This document shows, piece by piece, positions 26,772-38,475 of a DNA stretch of 64,000 nt. How positions within the stretch are numbered: position 1 is the stretch's first letter; the number at the start of each line of letters is the position of its first letter. Source of the stretch: Prostheceraeus crozeri (taxonomy: Eukaryota > Platyhelminthes > Polycladida > Euryleptidae); contig CAJQUW010007075.1 in the NCBI GenBank assembly GCA_907163375.1, positions 346,523-410,522 of the forward strand. Reading direction: 5' to 3'. A program made the position numbers and the translations under genes. A model generated the notes under the pieces. It saw only the letters and a program-made list of their open reading frames with translations. It was not told the origin of the DNA and did not search any database.

Positions 26772-27004
26772 CTTAACACGGCTTTATTCGACATAAACGC
26801 AGCTGGATACACCTAGGACAAACGTACATAGAGTAGGTGTAGCATATGCCTAAGGGAATAGGCATGTAATCACGATAGGTTTTACAGCAAGATCACGCTG
26901 CTACTCAAGCTGCCTGTCGTAAGAGATCTAGGCGGCGTGCTAGTAATGACCCGCTTATAAGTCACTCCAGGTTTTTCTCTCGTTTTCGTCGTTGAATTTG
27001 AGAC
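26772..27004. other. Harbinger interior, no gene
   Basis: Spacer between the nested MITE and the Myb-like gene. Confidence 0.4.
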
Positions 27005-27640
27005 CTAGGCTATACGCGAGTGTGTGCGGTAAACATGTAAAAACATATTTATGTTCAAGTAAAAACATACAATGAATAACTTACTCTCAACCGATGAATC
27101 GTCAGCGTTAGAGGTCACAGCAGTCTTTGAATCCGCCGCCGTCTGTGAATCCAAGGCTTCAATAGGAACTACTTCACTGAATGAATCCATTGCCTTAGAA
27201 GGACTTGTTGTCATCGATGAATCGTCGTCAAACGGAATATGGAGTTCAAATGCTATGTTCGGGCACATTTCGATTAGAGCTTGAGACTGTGTTGATGGCT
27301 CAGGAGGTGGTGGTCCGCCTCCAGTGTTCTTTAATGACTTCTTGTGTATTGAGTGTTCTTTCTTTGCGTCAGCTTTCAGTCGACGGTATAAATTCCTGAG
27401 TTTGGTTGTATCAGATGGAGCTTTCATGGGAAAGTTGCCATTGAAATTGCATGCTATTTGTTTCCAGCACTTGTTCTTCTTTATATTGATTAATGGTGAA
27501 TTCTGACAATTTTCGATAACAGAGGCTCTTTCTTTAACGAGTTCTATGAGATATTCTTTCTCAAGTGAGGAGTAATTTGCTCCTTTCATCCCACTTTGCA
27601 CCTCAACTTTAGAGCTACCCTTCGCAGCACTACTTGCCAT
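27005..27640 (-). CDS. Myb/SANT-like DNA-binding protein of Harbinger element
   Basis: 211 codons. The N-terminal part, about residues 22-100, fits the Myb/SANT-like accessory proteins of PIF/Harbinger transposons: 'SSLEKEYLIELVKER', then 'KKNKCWKQIACNFN' and 'TTKLRNLYRRLKADAKKE'. These proteins bind the transposon ends and help the transposase enter the nucleus. A Pro-rich linker (GGGPPPPEP) and an acidic Ser/Thr-rich region follow. The last about 25 residues after 'SSVESK' are hydrophobic and may be read-through past a splice donor. It is transcribed convergently with the transposase. Confidence 0.7.
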   Translation of the reverse strand: MASSAAKGSSKVEVQSGMKGANYSSLEKEYLIELVKERASVIENCQNSPLINIKKNKCWKQIACNFNGNFPMKAPSDTTKLRNLYRRLKADAKKEHSIHKKSLKNTGGGPPPPEPSTQSQALIEMCPNIAFELHIPFDDDSSMTTSPSKAMDSFSEVVPIEALDSQTAADSKTAVTSNADDSSVESKLFIVCFYLNINMFLHVYRTHSRIA

Positions 27641-27926
27641 GCTGACAGTCCTTGATTAATGACAACTTCATTCGGAGAGAAAGAATGAAACTGGAAGGCA
27701 TGTGAATGGTTGAAATAGTAAATGACGTCATGATGACCTATTTTATATCGTCATCATCTAATCGTCAAGTTCTCAGAAACCGTTTTCGACAGGGTACCCT
27801 GTCGACACTTGTGCTACTTAACACAGAGCGTGCAGAAACCCGATTTAGACACTGTTATCTACGTAGCCAACGTGGTCGAGCATTGATCTAAATAATCAGA
27901 GTGATTTTCGTAGAAACCCACCCAAA

Positions 27927-28330
27927 TTGTTTTCAGGACATGAAGAAGCAGTGAGAGTAGCTTGGATTTTTTCATTTTTTTCTAAGCAAAAGGTCTCAAA
28001 ATGCGTATTTCCACTTTGAGAAGATGCAACAGTTAAGCCAATAACTTTTGGAGACTCACAGACTCTGCCAGAGAACCATCAGAGCGAAACATTAAGAAGG
28101 TAACTGAGTTCCCCTTTATACATACTGTACTTTACTTTCGTACATACTGTATTTTGCGAACTTAGCCAGTAGTCCTACGGGCTCAGCTCACTGGTTCAGC
28201 AATAATGTAGTCCCACTTGAACTGCAGTCAGTTGCATGAGTCATGCGCTTCACGTTTGGGAACAACAATCAATTATGCATTTTGTAGATACCGCATTGAA
28301 TTATCTAAGTTAAATCATTATTACTTAAGT
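27927..28330. other. Intronic DNA
   Basis: No feature recognised between the Harbinger element and the next SINE. Confidence 0.4.
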
Positions 28331-28584
28331 TGGTGGTCTCCGTGGCACAGTGGTTAAGTGCTTGGCCTGGCGATCATTTGGTCCAGAGGTCGAGCCCCGA
28401 AGGTGGCATTAGAAGTCGGCAGGAAGGCCATCCTGACTAAAAGCACAACAGCGCTCCAGAAAAGTCTAACTGTATCAGCACCGTCCAAGCCCCCAGTATG
28501 GGGAGTAGTGACGTTAAAGCTTCATTTTCGTCCAAAACTCGAAACACGGGGAAGTTGACGTTAAATCGTCGAGTGAGTGAGTGA
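28331..28584 (+). repeat. tRNA-derived SINE, copy 4 (longest)
   Basis: A box 'TGGCACAGTGGTTAAGTGC', B box 'GGTCCAGAGGTCGAGCCCC', full body through 'gtagtgacgttaaagc', then an extra segment with 'gacgttaaatcgtcgagtgagtgagtg' forming the tail. It is the most complete member of the family here. Confidence 0.8.
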
Positions 28585-31500
28585 AATCATCTGCATAGTG
28601 TTAAGTTGCGATCTACTGGAGATTGGGATAATTCATCGATAACCAATTAAAACAGTAGCGGAGAAATTGAATTCCCTTGCGAAATACCGCTGTTAGTGGC
28701 ATGCCACTTTGAAACCCTTTGGTAGTAGCGAGCACAGTATCATCGATCTGATAAACAACACTGAATCCATAATTACGCAAGTTATGAAATTAAGGTCAAG
28801 TGTACAAGTACTGTATATCAACAATTGCTGTCATGTATTTGGACTCAAGATGGCAATCGATGCCGACAGAGACCAAATTAATTACTAATATTTGCTGAAT
28901 AACTTGCTGTTTCATGTAATTTGTAATTCTGATTTCTATAAATGAAAACGTACGTGTTGTGGAAGAAAACATTGATTTACGTAACAAATTCTGTTTTTCC
29001 AGTGTACGTATAATAAATTGACCAGCTTTGCAGGGGCCTATCAAGTGAATAAAGCAAAACGCAGTGGGGCATCGCTGTGCAACGTCAACCAATTGTCATC
29101 CAGTGCAGGACAGCGTATGATGTTTGACTGCACAGCGCTAGCAACTAAGCCGCGTGCCTAAATTGAGGCCAGCGCAGAAGCACGGTAAGATACCCCATTT
29201 TCATCTACTTTTGTAAAAAGGCAACTGCTGACTGCCACAACAGTTTATCTCGAATAGTTGCTATGATTCGAATTCTTGTCTTCTATTTGATATCTAAGGT
29301 CGATTGATCAACCCTCATTTGCTGCACCCAGAGCTCAATTTTTCAGAAGTTGTTCTATCGTTAGAGCATCTTCAAATAATCGAAACAAAAGCTATTTGCC
29401 CTCTCAAGCAATCTGACGAAGACATTTCTCCCGAGAAATGAGTGGGAATTAGTGATGGAAGATAGTGTACGTATATGAAATGAAAGATATTAAAGGGTTA
29501 TCTATATCTCGTGTATCAATGCGTGTTTCATTGCCTCGAGAGAACGACAAGAAGATTTGTTTCCACACAGCTGCGACTTCCCACTTAATGTCTTCAATAT
29601 TGCGAAAACATAAACAGGTTAGCAATTTCTCTACTTGCCTGGAGAAGCAAGCGAAAATGGATAGATAGTAATTCTTCTCTAGCAATTTCCGATTGCAAAT
29701 TACATAATCATCAGCATAACACAAAGGTTATGTCAGATATTTAATAATTGATGGAAACTGCAGCTTGTTCAAAATCAATGCAGCAATTCCTAGTTCCAGG
29801 ATTCAATAACAACCATTTGCTGCACTTTTCATTAATAGGTTGTTCACTGTCGTTGCAAATCAGTGAATCGGCAGATTTGCTAATTGATGAATTTCTAAGA
29901 ATTAGGGACTGTCCATAATCCATGTGAAAAAATGGGATTTTTTGACTCCCCCCTAATGGCCAATTCATGGACACTGGACCACCCCCTCTCCCGTGGACCA
30001 TTACTGATGTTCATTGTAGACATGTATTCAACTTTACTGATCTGCATTTACGGGCCTACAGTGTGGATGCAGTGCCTCGATATTGGGCTGTTCTTCAATC
30101 TCTATTCATGAATATAGGCCGGTTGTTTAAAGTGTTTTCCGGATAATTAGTTGATGGCAGCTGATGGGAGGTTTCATAGTGAATCTCACTTCCGTTTGTG
30201 TCGTCTCCCCAAGAAAAGATTAGCTGCTAAAAATATGTGGTCTATTTGCTAAAAAATATTTGCAAGTCTGAGCTTTCGCGACCCGGCTCGCATTGTCAAT
30301 GTCTGGCAGGAGTGAGGGCATGTTCAACGTCTGGTTATTTCATGCTTTCGATTGAGTGCTGGTCTTTGTCCTTCAATATGATTGGCTTCTCACAGTCTCG
30401 TCTCTATCGGTGATCTGCATCTGTCAATAATCTCTAGCTGGAATTCGCCGTACTTCCTATTCCCCGAATAAGTTTCATATGTTGCACATTGTAAAACGTA
30501 CGGATAATTCGTAACCGTAAATTAATTCGTCAAGAAACCTGAACATCGCACACATTCCCATTTTAGCGCTATTGCCAAGTTCTCTCGTTAGCGGAAGTTT
30601 GTAAAGAGTTTTGATATAGACAAAACATTTAACATTTGTATCAAAACATTTGCTTGGAACACACAAAGATCATTTATTAATCCAATGATTGTATTAACAT
30701 AGTGGTATAAAAGCATTAATAATTGCAACAATTTATTGATGTAGACGACCATGAGACGACAATTTACTGATGGACCAATAGAAACGTAAAATGAAATTTC
30801 AGATATTGCTTTTGATAATTTAATTCAATAGGGCCTGATTCATGGAATATTGTGTGTAGCTCATGAAAAGTTCGGGTCTGGCCAGACCCATCTTGATCAT
30901 TTACAGAAAGGGTCGCTTAACCGTCAATAGACATTAGTTGCAGAAATAGTTTGCTTGATTAAACGGGAAAGAGTTGCGAATACATGAAACACAAATACAC
31001 GAGTTTTGAAGATACTGATTACGGAAATTTATTTACACTGTTAATTCGCCATTTTTTGCATGTCCCGAAGGGTGACGAATTATTCGGAAAACACTGTCCC
31101 ATAAGTATCTTGTAAGCTAAATGCACAGGACACAACATTAAATGTTTATATCTTATGAATTTTGTCCATGAATCTAAGTAGGCATATATATGAAGTTATG
31201 CATGAATTTTATATCTGTATTTCATTTTGAAAGAGATCTATAGACAATATTCGATTAAATGTGATCTGTCGAATATCTTTGACGCTCACACATCATGATG
31301 ATGGGTGTGTGATGCAAATAGAACTCGCACGATGTCAGTTTCACTATGGTTTCACTCATCCATCGAATCACGGACTGCTCCAACCAATCAGCCATGGAGA
31401 ATGGAGGGGCTCTCTTCACATGTCCGTGAATCAACAAAGCAACTAATAAAACATGGTCGACTAGAGATGACATATAAATTTCTTCAGGTACCGATTTTGC

Positions 31501-33125
31501 GGTATTCTAAAATTTCAAACCAGACATTGATCAAGATCCAAACTCATCATTGCAAAATGATAAAAAGCAGATTTATGGTACATACATATAACAGTAATTT
31601 TAACATCTTCCCTCTAAATGTCCACGTGGACTCGACCAATTGTCCCCCCCCCACCCTCCTTGACATGGACAAACAGTGGACGGAACTACAAAGCCCCCTA
31701 CCCTCTGCTGTCGACGTGGATTGTGGACGATCCCTTATAGAATTTCATGATTACAATCATGAATAAATAGAATCACTAATTATTACTAATCTCTCATCCA
31801 CGGGAAAATCAAAATTCTAAGATGACTTACTGGCTCCTCAGTCATCAGATGTCAAACGAATAATGCAATGTCACAATTATTTGTTCATCCTTGATAATTT
31901 AGCTTCGAATGAATTGCGATCAGATATTACATAAAAATTAAATTTATCAGTAAGATTAATGCAGTTCACCTGACCTGTTTTCCACAGCCTTCAAGAAAAA
32001 CGTAACAATCTGCACGAGTTTATCAAGAACCTTGATAGACAGAAGTCAGATGTGATGCAAATGTTCCTTCTGATAACCTTCTGATCAAAACTATTTTTAT
32101 GAGAACTGATTGACAAATGCATGAACCTTGAGCGTCAGACGTAAACATTGATAACAGCATAAAACGGTGATACAAGTCATTTACGGAGGGAGAAACTCGA
32201 CGGAGGGTGACAGAAACAGAAGGAAGTTGAAAAGAGGTCCAATGAAATTCAACACATCCATGAAAACGATAGACAAAAAGACATTAAATTCTAAGTTTGA
32301 ATAACAACAACTTTCCATGATTCTATCAGTTGTAGATGTACGTAGATGTTCGTAGTGTAATACTGTGGCTCGTGTAGGCTTCCACAGTGACTTGTAGTAG
32401 TGTGAAGGAAAAAATTCTGTAAAAATGCGCGAACCATGACCATTTCAGAGCTGACTTTCTTGGGTTTTGGATATTAGCGACCAAGATGTATGTAGTCGAG
32501 CATACAGCAGCAATTTTTCAGGAAATGCATTGGCGTAATTTTCCTTACCAGTTGAATATCCGGGTTCTCAAACCTCAGTCGGTGGGACTAATCTAAGTCA
32601 ATGTCTCCGTGGTCAGTGCAAGTTATGACGGAGATAAAGTTCTCAGAATTTTTTCTTCATCATCTTACTCAACCACTCGAGGATGAAACAGAGATTTCAC
32701 ACGGGAAAATTTTCAAATTGATGTAGTAAGTGAACCTGGAGACTTCGATTGGTATCTGAATGTATTTCCATAAGGGAACCGAATGGAATGGGATGAGTTG
32801 CATAATTTCCAGCCTTTAGATAGTCTTACGGAAGTGGAACAGGAGATAAATACCTACAATATGTAATTTGTTTCGAAATCATATTTAAGAAAAAATCACA
32901 AAGGAAATATAAAATTGCACCGAGATCTTTCGTCTGGTCTTTTCAAGGTGGAACCAGATACTAAAGTGAACGATCGACAAAATTGAAAAATTGATGACAA
33001 GTGACTACATTTTACATGATCACCACAGCAGTGATAGCTACAACACGAATTCTTTCTGAGAACATAAAATCAGCTTTTGTCTCTTGATGAACAATGCCTC
33101 GAGTATGGGCAAATGGCTTTTCGAT
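28585..33125. other. Intronic DNA with two short repeat fragments
   Basis: No gene. About 29906-30000 ('ggactgtccataatccatg', C-rich patches) and, inverted, about 31605-31735 ('gtccacaatccacgt' on the minus strand) look like two diverged pieces of the same repeat family with poly-C patches. The rest is unremarkable. Confidence 0.4.
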
Positions 33126-33547
33126 CGTGCACGTGACAGAATGACAAACCTACTTCTATGAACTACTAAGTCACATTGAGCCAAGAAACAGTCAACTGAA
33201 TGACGAGTCACAGACGTTAAAGCCTTCCGTGTTCGACCACATGTTCTTTGATTCGCGTCGCCAAATGCCTACGAGATCTGACAATGTGGCTATCTCCACA
33301 GTTGCAAGTGCTCTTATTGGATCACTTTGGAACTCGCAGACATCGTCAACGCATCTTTCACTGAGGCCACAAGAATACGTCTGGTCGAAAAAATAACAAT
33401 CGGTCGGGAAGCAGGAAAAAGGGAATACAATCTGCTGACTTGAAAGCAAACTGACCTTTCTGATTCATCCTCATAAAAAGGGAGCTTCAAAAATACAGCC
33501 TTCTTTTCAGGTGCACATGCAGTATCAACAACAGGTAATTCTGACAA
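33126..33547 (-). pseudogene. Penelope-like fragment, GIY-YIG region (minus copy)
   Basis: On the minus strand the translation runs 'LKLPFYEDESE', 'RPIVIFSTRRILV', 'KDAL', 'SSKVI'. In a second frame come a Cys-Asn-Cys-Gly motif and 'HLATRIKEHV'. That order (LP..., KD, C-x-C-G, R-x-KEH) is the lead-in and core of a GIY-YIG nuclease at the C-terminus of Penelope-like elements. The segment 33126-33420 is the inverted duplicate of 33648-33942. It is frameshifted and dead. Confidence 0.6.
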
Positions 33548-33567
33548 TTTATATTTTTGAAGAAGAC

Positions 33568-33985
33568 TTAGTAGATCATAGAAGTAAGTTTGTCATTTTG
33601 TCACGTGCACCAGTATGGACTAAAGACTTTTCAACGATTCTCTTTTTCCTGCTTCCCGACCGATTGTTATTTTTTCGACCAGACGTATTCTTGTGGCCTC
33701 AGTGAAAGATGCGTTGACGATGTCTGCGAGTTCCAAAGTGATCCAATAAGAGCACTTGCAACTGTGGAGATAGCCACATTGTCAGATCTCGTAGGCATTT
33801 GGCGACGCGAATCAAAGAACATGTGGTCGAACACGGAAGGCTTTAACGTCTGTGACTCGTCATTCAGTTGACTGTTTCTTGGCTCAATGTGACTTAGTAG
33901 ATCATAGAAGTAGGTTTGTCATTCTGTCACGTGCACCAGTATGGACTAAAGACTTTTCAACGATTCTCTTTTTCCTGCTTTATAG
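33568..33985 (+). pseudogene. Penelope-like fragment, GIY-YIG region (plus copy)
   Basis: This is the inverted duplicate of the minus-strand copy, nearly identical over about 295 bp (33648-33942). An 85-bp direct repeat flanks it (from about 33567 and again from about 33892: 'cttagtagatcatagaagta...ctctttttcctgctt'). Inverted and direct partial duplications are characteristic of Penelope-like insertions. Confidence 0.6.
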
Positions 33986-35123
33986 AGAATAATATCTACC
34001 TTGTATAATTACCGTATTTCGTCTAACAAACTCCGCGGAGTTTATTTACAATCGCCTACTTTTAGCTGCGGCGCTTCTCAGAGGGCGGCATGTATTAAAA
34101 TGTACAATTTTTCACATGACACTTTACCAAATTGAACAAGAATATCAATAAGATCTGAAAACTCATCTAGCAAGTTTCTCGCACCATGACCGATTTATTG
34201 GTTGTCGACAAGGTGTAGTGGTATCAACGCTGATTGTACACAGCATTAGACTAATTTCTTGGAATTATCGATAACTTTATTTGCGGTTCCCTGTCATGGT
34301 CACTTAAAGGCAGGACTCACACTCACAAAACTTGAGCGTGGTGAGTTATGACATGACTCGGTGCTCGACGGTATGGTATATCAACAGCCAGAGACAGGAG
34401 CCCCTCTCCTCACTCTGACAGCCAACATTAGGTATCGGCTAGGCTATTTTTTTAGAAGAGATTGAGTGTGATGCCTTTATTATGTGACTTACTCTATCAT
34501 AATAGAGACTGCACCACCAGGCTATATCATCATGTATTCCAGTGTCGCTTGATAGCGAAATCTTTATTTTTAGCTCAATAGATGGTATGTGTACTACAGA
34601 TATAAGTCAATATTTCCTAATACTCTTAATATTGAAGATGCGGCGTTTATTAGAGGGTGTCATTTACAGAGGAAATCCGGTAATAATACTTTTATCGTAT
34701 GCTAAAACTCGTAACTTCATAGCACTTTAAGTACTTTATCACACCTTATGTTGCTTTCACTTTATCATGATATTTTCTTGGTAAAGAAGTATGTTGCTAT
34801 TAGACGTTTGTGTCGCATGCGCGTTGTATATCAGTCCTGAGAGACTTTTTCTGTATTCGTAGATTGATCGGGAGTAGTTTGAGATCAAATGGTGGATGGA
34901 ACTTTTAAAAGTGCCTGAGATGACCATGTATAAGGAACGCCCAAGCTAAATAGGCTTGGAAGAAAATAGATTAGGACAAATGAAGAATGCAAAACTGCAT
35001 TATCATACAAGACAGGGAGCGAATCATTTCATAATCATCATTATATCAACTGAATTATAATATGGTAGAGGAGAATAACCAAAACTGCGTCATCTCGATA
35101 ACTCAGACACAATGAAAGTTTAC
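33986..35123. other. Intronic DNA
   Basis: No gene or repeat recognised. Confidence 0.4.
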
Positions 35124-35321
35124 CTTTCTGCATGTTGATTCCGAATGTTTGAACAAGGCCTCCAAACAGGAAATCATCTCTCGATTGATTGCCACGTGTT
35201 CTCTCGTTATCCAGCTGTGGCGAACCATTCGCTCCACATGTCGTTTTACTATCACTTCGTCTTCTTTGGTCAATGATCCATCATCACCAATCAAAAATGC
35301 GACATTCTCCTGAGTCAAAGA
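35124..35321 (-). CDS. SARM1: SARM1-like gene, upstream internal exon
   Basis: A 198-bp exon of 66 codons, phase 0, with acceptor 'ttttgttttcag' and donor 'gtaaac'. The translation begins SLTQENVAFL and ends 'CLEALFKHSESTCRK'. The 'FKHSE-TC' segment directly precedes the GGL block in SARM1 ARM domains, so it joins in frame to the exon starting at 16226. The intron between them is 18,897 bp and holds a Harbinger element, MITEs, one SINE and Penelope fragments. N-terminal exons must lie upstream, beyond or within the Polinton-bearing part; none was recognised. Confidence 0.75.
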
Positions 35322-35800
35322 CTGAAAACAAAAAAGCATTTTATCACAAAATGGAAAATACAACATTATTTGCATGATTAATATCAGACAAATAATGTCC
35401 AACTTTTCTGCAGCACCTCTTCTTTTCAACCAGTCACTATTAGGGGTCGGGGATTTCAGAAATTATTTTGAAAATTTCGGAATTTTAAGCTGACAAATCC
35501 GGAAATATCGGAAAGTGGCATTAATCAGGCATGCTAAACAATATCTGAGAATGAACTTAGTTGATGAATATAAGATTATTAAATTAGTGAGAACCACACG
35601 TTCAGTAATTTAATAATTCGATGTAGGATCTCCATAGCCTCTATACCAATATTGTAGGCCTATAAATAAGAATAAGAGCTTAGATACTACATGACAGATT
35701 AGAAATTGTAGCATCAGGCATTTCTTTTAGATACATGTACGGTTAAAAACACTAGAACATTCTACTGAATGCATCCCAACAAAACTCGTGGGTGAAAATT
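35322..35800. other. Intronic DNA
   Basis: No feature recognised. Confidence 0.4.
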
Positions 35801-36510
35801 TTGCACGGCTTCATATCCACGCAGATCCTCTCATCGCTGTTTCGCTGTTTCTTTCTCTGCTCTCGTGACCTCTCTCTCCCTTATCATAAACTCTTCAAAA
35901 ACCGCACCAACAAAACCGACAAAGCTGCGGCAACCGATTTCGACCGGCCACATATTGATCGTCCATCCTCTCATCCTACACTCTTCCACCAACTCTTCGT
36001 ATCGATCCATCTTTCTCTCATGCGCCTCTTCTAGTCGATCTTCCCAAGGCAACGTCAGATCCACAATCATGCACACTCTCTGTGATGTTGACCACACGAT
36101 CAGATCTGGACGTAGTTGTGTCACTACTCCTACATCCGCCGGAAAATTGAAACCGCCGGCCACATCGCAAGACACGACCCAGTCCATTGCACCACTCAAC
36201 CAACTTGAACTTGGTACTGCTTTTCGCTTCTTCGGTAACTCTTCGCCCTCCTTCACAAATTCAATTTCTTGGGTTTTCACTTGGCTTTTGTTCTTCTCCA
36301 CTGCTCTCCCGATTGTCGTGTGCAGCACTTTCAACACTGCATTGTGTATCCAAGTGTACATTCCATCACTGAGCCTGGTTGAACAAGCGCACAGAATATG
36401 GTGTAATGACCCCTCTCTCCACATTCATATCTGTCACACTCCTTGATTTTCCATCTTTTCAAGTTCACTGGCGTCGGTAACAGATTGTATGTCGACCGAA
36501 CGTTATTAAA
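35801..36510 (-). pseudogene. LINE C-terminal fragment: zinc knuckle and REL-type endonuclease domain
   Basis: On the minus strand, 36331-36510 encodes 'LLPTPVNLKRWK' and a Cys-rich knuckle (C-x-CG...H...C). After a frame change near 36410 the frame 36424-35831 continues with 'HHILCACS', 'YTWIHNAVLKVL', 'LRPDLIVWS', 'VDLTLPWEDRLEEAHERK' and 'VEIGCRSF'. The RPD...DLT/PWE...K pattern with the preceding zinc knuckle is the restriction-like endonuclease end of R2/NeSL-type retrotransposons and their relatives. The fragment is frameshifted and has no reverse transcriptase part. It ends 160 bp from the Polinton. Confidence 0.7.
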
Positions 36511-36670
36511 TTGCATTGTATTATGATGAACAATTTCATTTAAATTTTCAAGATTTAAAAACTGACTAATTTGCAATCTAATTACCTAAATACCTTAAAA
36601 TATCATGCATTATGATTATTAAATTGTCACATTTTTTTCAATAATTTAGCATTGAAATTTTGTACAAATA

Positions 36671-36676
36671 CTCAAA
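36671..36676 (+). repeat. Polinton target-site duplication, left
   Basis: CTCAAA immediately before the left terminal repeat, identical to 62478-62483. A 6-bp duplication is the rule for Polinton/Maverick integration. Confidence 0.95.
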
Positions 36677-37196
36677 AGTAGTAAGCAAAACTCCACTTCT
36701 GGACCGCGCAAGATGGCGGCCATCGCTGCGTCCCCCCCCCCTCTGGAACGACAGAGGTTGTGGTCTGTCGTGGTGTGCCGGCCGGGTGGGTCCACGTTCA
36801 CAACATGTTCGCTGACGTCCCCCCCCCTCTGCAACAACAGAGTGTGAGACTCGGGTGCGTTGGTCCGACCGCCTGGTTGACGTGGGCGACCGTCTAGGTT
36901 GACGTGGGCGACCGCCAGGATTAGTCTTGAGGCTATAGTGTGTGATGTTTTTGGTGTGTAGCGCCCAAACGAAGCATCGGATGAGAAAACGGAGGCCAGA
37001 TTCGGAATCTACGTGAAATTTTGGGTTAGGAAGGATGTTTCCAGCGAAATCGGAGAGAAAAAATTTTCGGCTGACGTCCCCCCCCCCCCTGGACAGCTTG
37101 CTTCCAGTGGACGGATTTTGTCGTGCGATAGCTCGTTTGAAAGCTAAGAGTGAGACAAATTCAGTGAAAGAATCGGCTTGTTCGTATCTGCCTTCG
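36677..37196 (+). repeat. Polinton left terminal inverted repeat
   Basis: It matches the inverted right end in blocks: the terminal 60 bp, the 'acagaggttgtggtctgtcgtgg' block, the 'tggttgacgtgggcgaccg' duplicated block, 'aagcatcggatgagaaaacgg', and the 'ggacag...ttccagtggacggatttt' block. C runs of 8-13 punctuate it at about 36731, 36819 and 37078. Relative to the right arm it lacks a 62-bp C-run module and one copy of an about 190-bp repeat, and its last C run is about 13 rather than about 2300 bases. A diverged further unit lies just inside (37238-37326). Confidence 0.9.
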
Positions 37197-37341
37197 TTTA
37201 CATGTGAGACGCCATTTAAGATTTTGGGACATTGGTGAAAAACGACAGAGTTAGAATTTGGGACGTTTGGGCTGTAGCTTCAAAACGAACTATCGGATTG
37301 GTAAACGGATGCCAGATTTGGAATCAACTTGATGTTATTGT

Positions 37342-37390
37342 CCAATGAGGATCATCATCCAATGAGAATCAAGCATTTCTTTATAAATAG
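37342..37390 (+). promoter_or_regulatory. Promoter with two CCAAT boxes and TATA box
   Basis: CCAAT at 37342 and 37359 (17 bp apart), then TATAAATAG at 37382, 23 bp after the second CCAAT. The first ATG is 106 bp downstream of the TATA box. The spacing is identical to that of the polymerase promoter at 52941-52988 on the other strand. Confidence 0.75.
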
Positions 37391-37487
37391 CGAGCCTTCC
37401 ACAGTGAGAATCATTCCATCGTTGAATCACACGAGTGACGGACGCACATTTTCTCTCTCTAGTTCCCTGTTCTATTATCCAACTAAA

Positions 37488-38263
37488 ATGGTAAGTCGCT
37501 ACTTCCCTCCCTCTCCTCCCTTGAACGTAAACTTAATACAATCTTTTTTCATTTTCAGGCATCTACTCCATCTGCTGCACTAGTAGGACAAAATGGCGGT
37601 CAAACGTTACAAGGTTCGCTACGGTCAGATCATCTACAACTGAGGCCAGTGGAAGAAACATCCAAGGTACATAATCCTACACCGCTACAGCGTAAATTTA
37701 AACAAGCCTTGCGTTATGATGATCATAGCGTAGTACTCCAAACGGGAATGCTCCCTTCCACGGATGTCAAGATAATGCACAATCAGTATGGGGACTACAT
37801 ACTGATCCCCGTGAGTCCGTACATTCGCCACCAACTTGATATTATTGAGGAGTACGTGACATTAAATATGGACATTCCTACTCCTCTTGCTCAAGAGTGG
37901 AAGGCGAGAGATGACAAGGATACTCCCTATAGAAAGATTTGGGATGGTAATCACATTTGCCTACCGGTATCACATTGGTGTACTTACTATAAGAAGGAGG
38001 GAGATCATTCAATACCCATCAGATGTGATGAGCTCGGAGAAGGTACTTGGGATATCCTTTTCAAAGTGAATGGGCTATATTATGGTCGACACAAGGATAA
38101 TAAAATAGCCTCTCTCTCCATGCATATGGAATCCATCCTATATATTCCGAAACCACCCAACGTGGACGACATAATTGATCAAATCCTTAACAGCAGTGGT
38201 ACGAAGCGCAAGTCGGAGAAGAATGCTACATCAAAACGCAAATCAAAGAAGGAGAATTGCTAG
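37488..38263 (+). CDS. Polinton protein of unknown function, spliced
   Basis: Exon 1 contributes only the ATG (37488-37490). The donor GTAAGT begins at 37491, a 68-bp intron ends in 'ttttcag' at 37558, and exon 2 (37559-38263) continues in frame for 235 codons in all. Without splicing the open frame has no suitable ATG near its beginning, which supports the intron. The product has a Lys/Arg-rich C-terminal tail ('KRKSEKNATSKRKSKKE') that could act as a nuclear localisation signal, and a hydrophobic/aromatic middle. I recognise no domain. It is the first gene of the rightward block and has an early-type promoter like that of the polymerase. Confidence 0.65.
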
Positions 38264-38297
38264 TCCTTTCCTAACTCTACCCTATGACAATTCGCTT

Positions 38298-38423
38298 ATG
38301 TGCTTTGAGTGTCGTAGACGTGGTCTTATTAGATACATTTTACTTCTTCGTTGCCATCATATCATTTGTGTATTTTGTCGTGAAAAGCATCGATGTAATT
38401 CTTCATTTTGTAATATGTTATAG
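38298..38423 (+). CDS. Small RING-like cysteine/histidine protein
   Basis: 41 codons from ATG 38298; the frame is open upstream to 38175, overlapping the previous gene. Cys/His spacing C-x2-C, then C-x-H-x3-C-x2-C and further Cys resembles a compact RING or related zinc finger. It may be an exon rather than a separate gene, since 'ttttag' acceptor-like sites lie nearby. A second RING-like ORF lies at 39507-39830. Viral RING proteins are often ubiquitin ligases; that role is inference here. Confidence 0.4.
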   Translation: MCFECRRRGLIRYILLLRCHHIICVFCREKHRCNSSFCNML

Positions 38424-38475
38424 AACGTTTCCTTAGATGTGTAAATTTCCGTTTTAGGCTTCTATCATCATTTTT

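Larger units (their letters stand above)
23533..27923. mobile_element. PIF/Harbinger DNA transposon, near full length
   Basis: Ends are GGGTGGGTTTCTGCG at 23533 and, in inverted orientation, GGGTGGGTTTCTACG ending at 27923. AAA lies on both sides (23530-23532 and 27924-27926). Inside are a HARBI1-type transposase (+) near the left end and a Myb/SANT-like protein (-) near the right end. This convergent two-gene plan is typical of Harbingers. It is 4.39 kb long, of which 426 bp is a nested hAT MITE. The transposase frame is broken near its end, so this copy is probably inactive. Confidence 0.8.

Noticed and set aside
35865-36446. Plus-strand ORF of 193 codons
   Set aside because: Antisense to the LINE endonuclease fragment, which has recognisable motifs on the minus strand.
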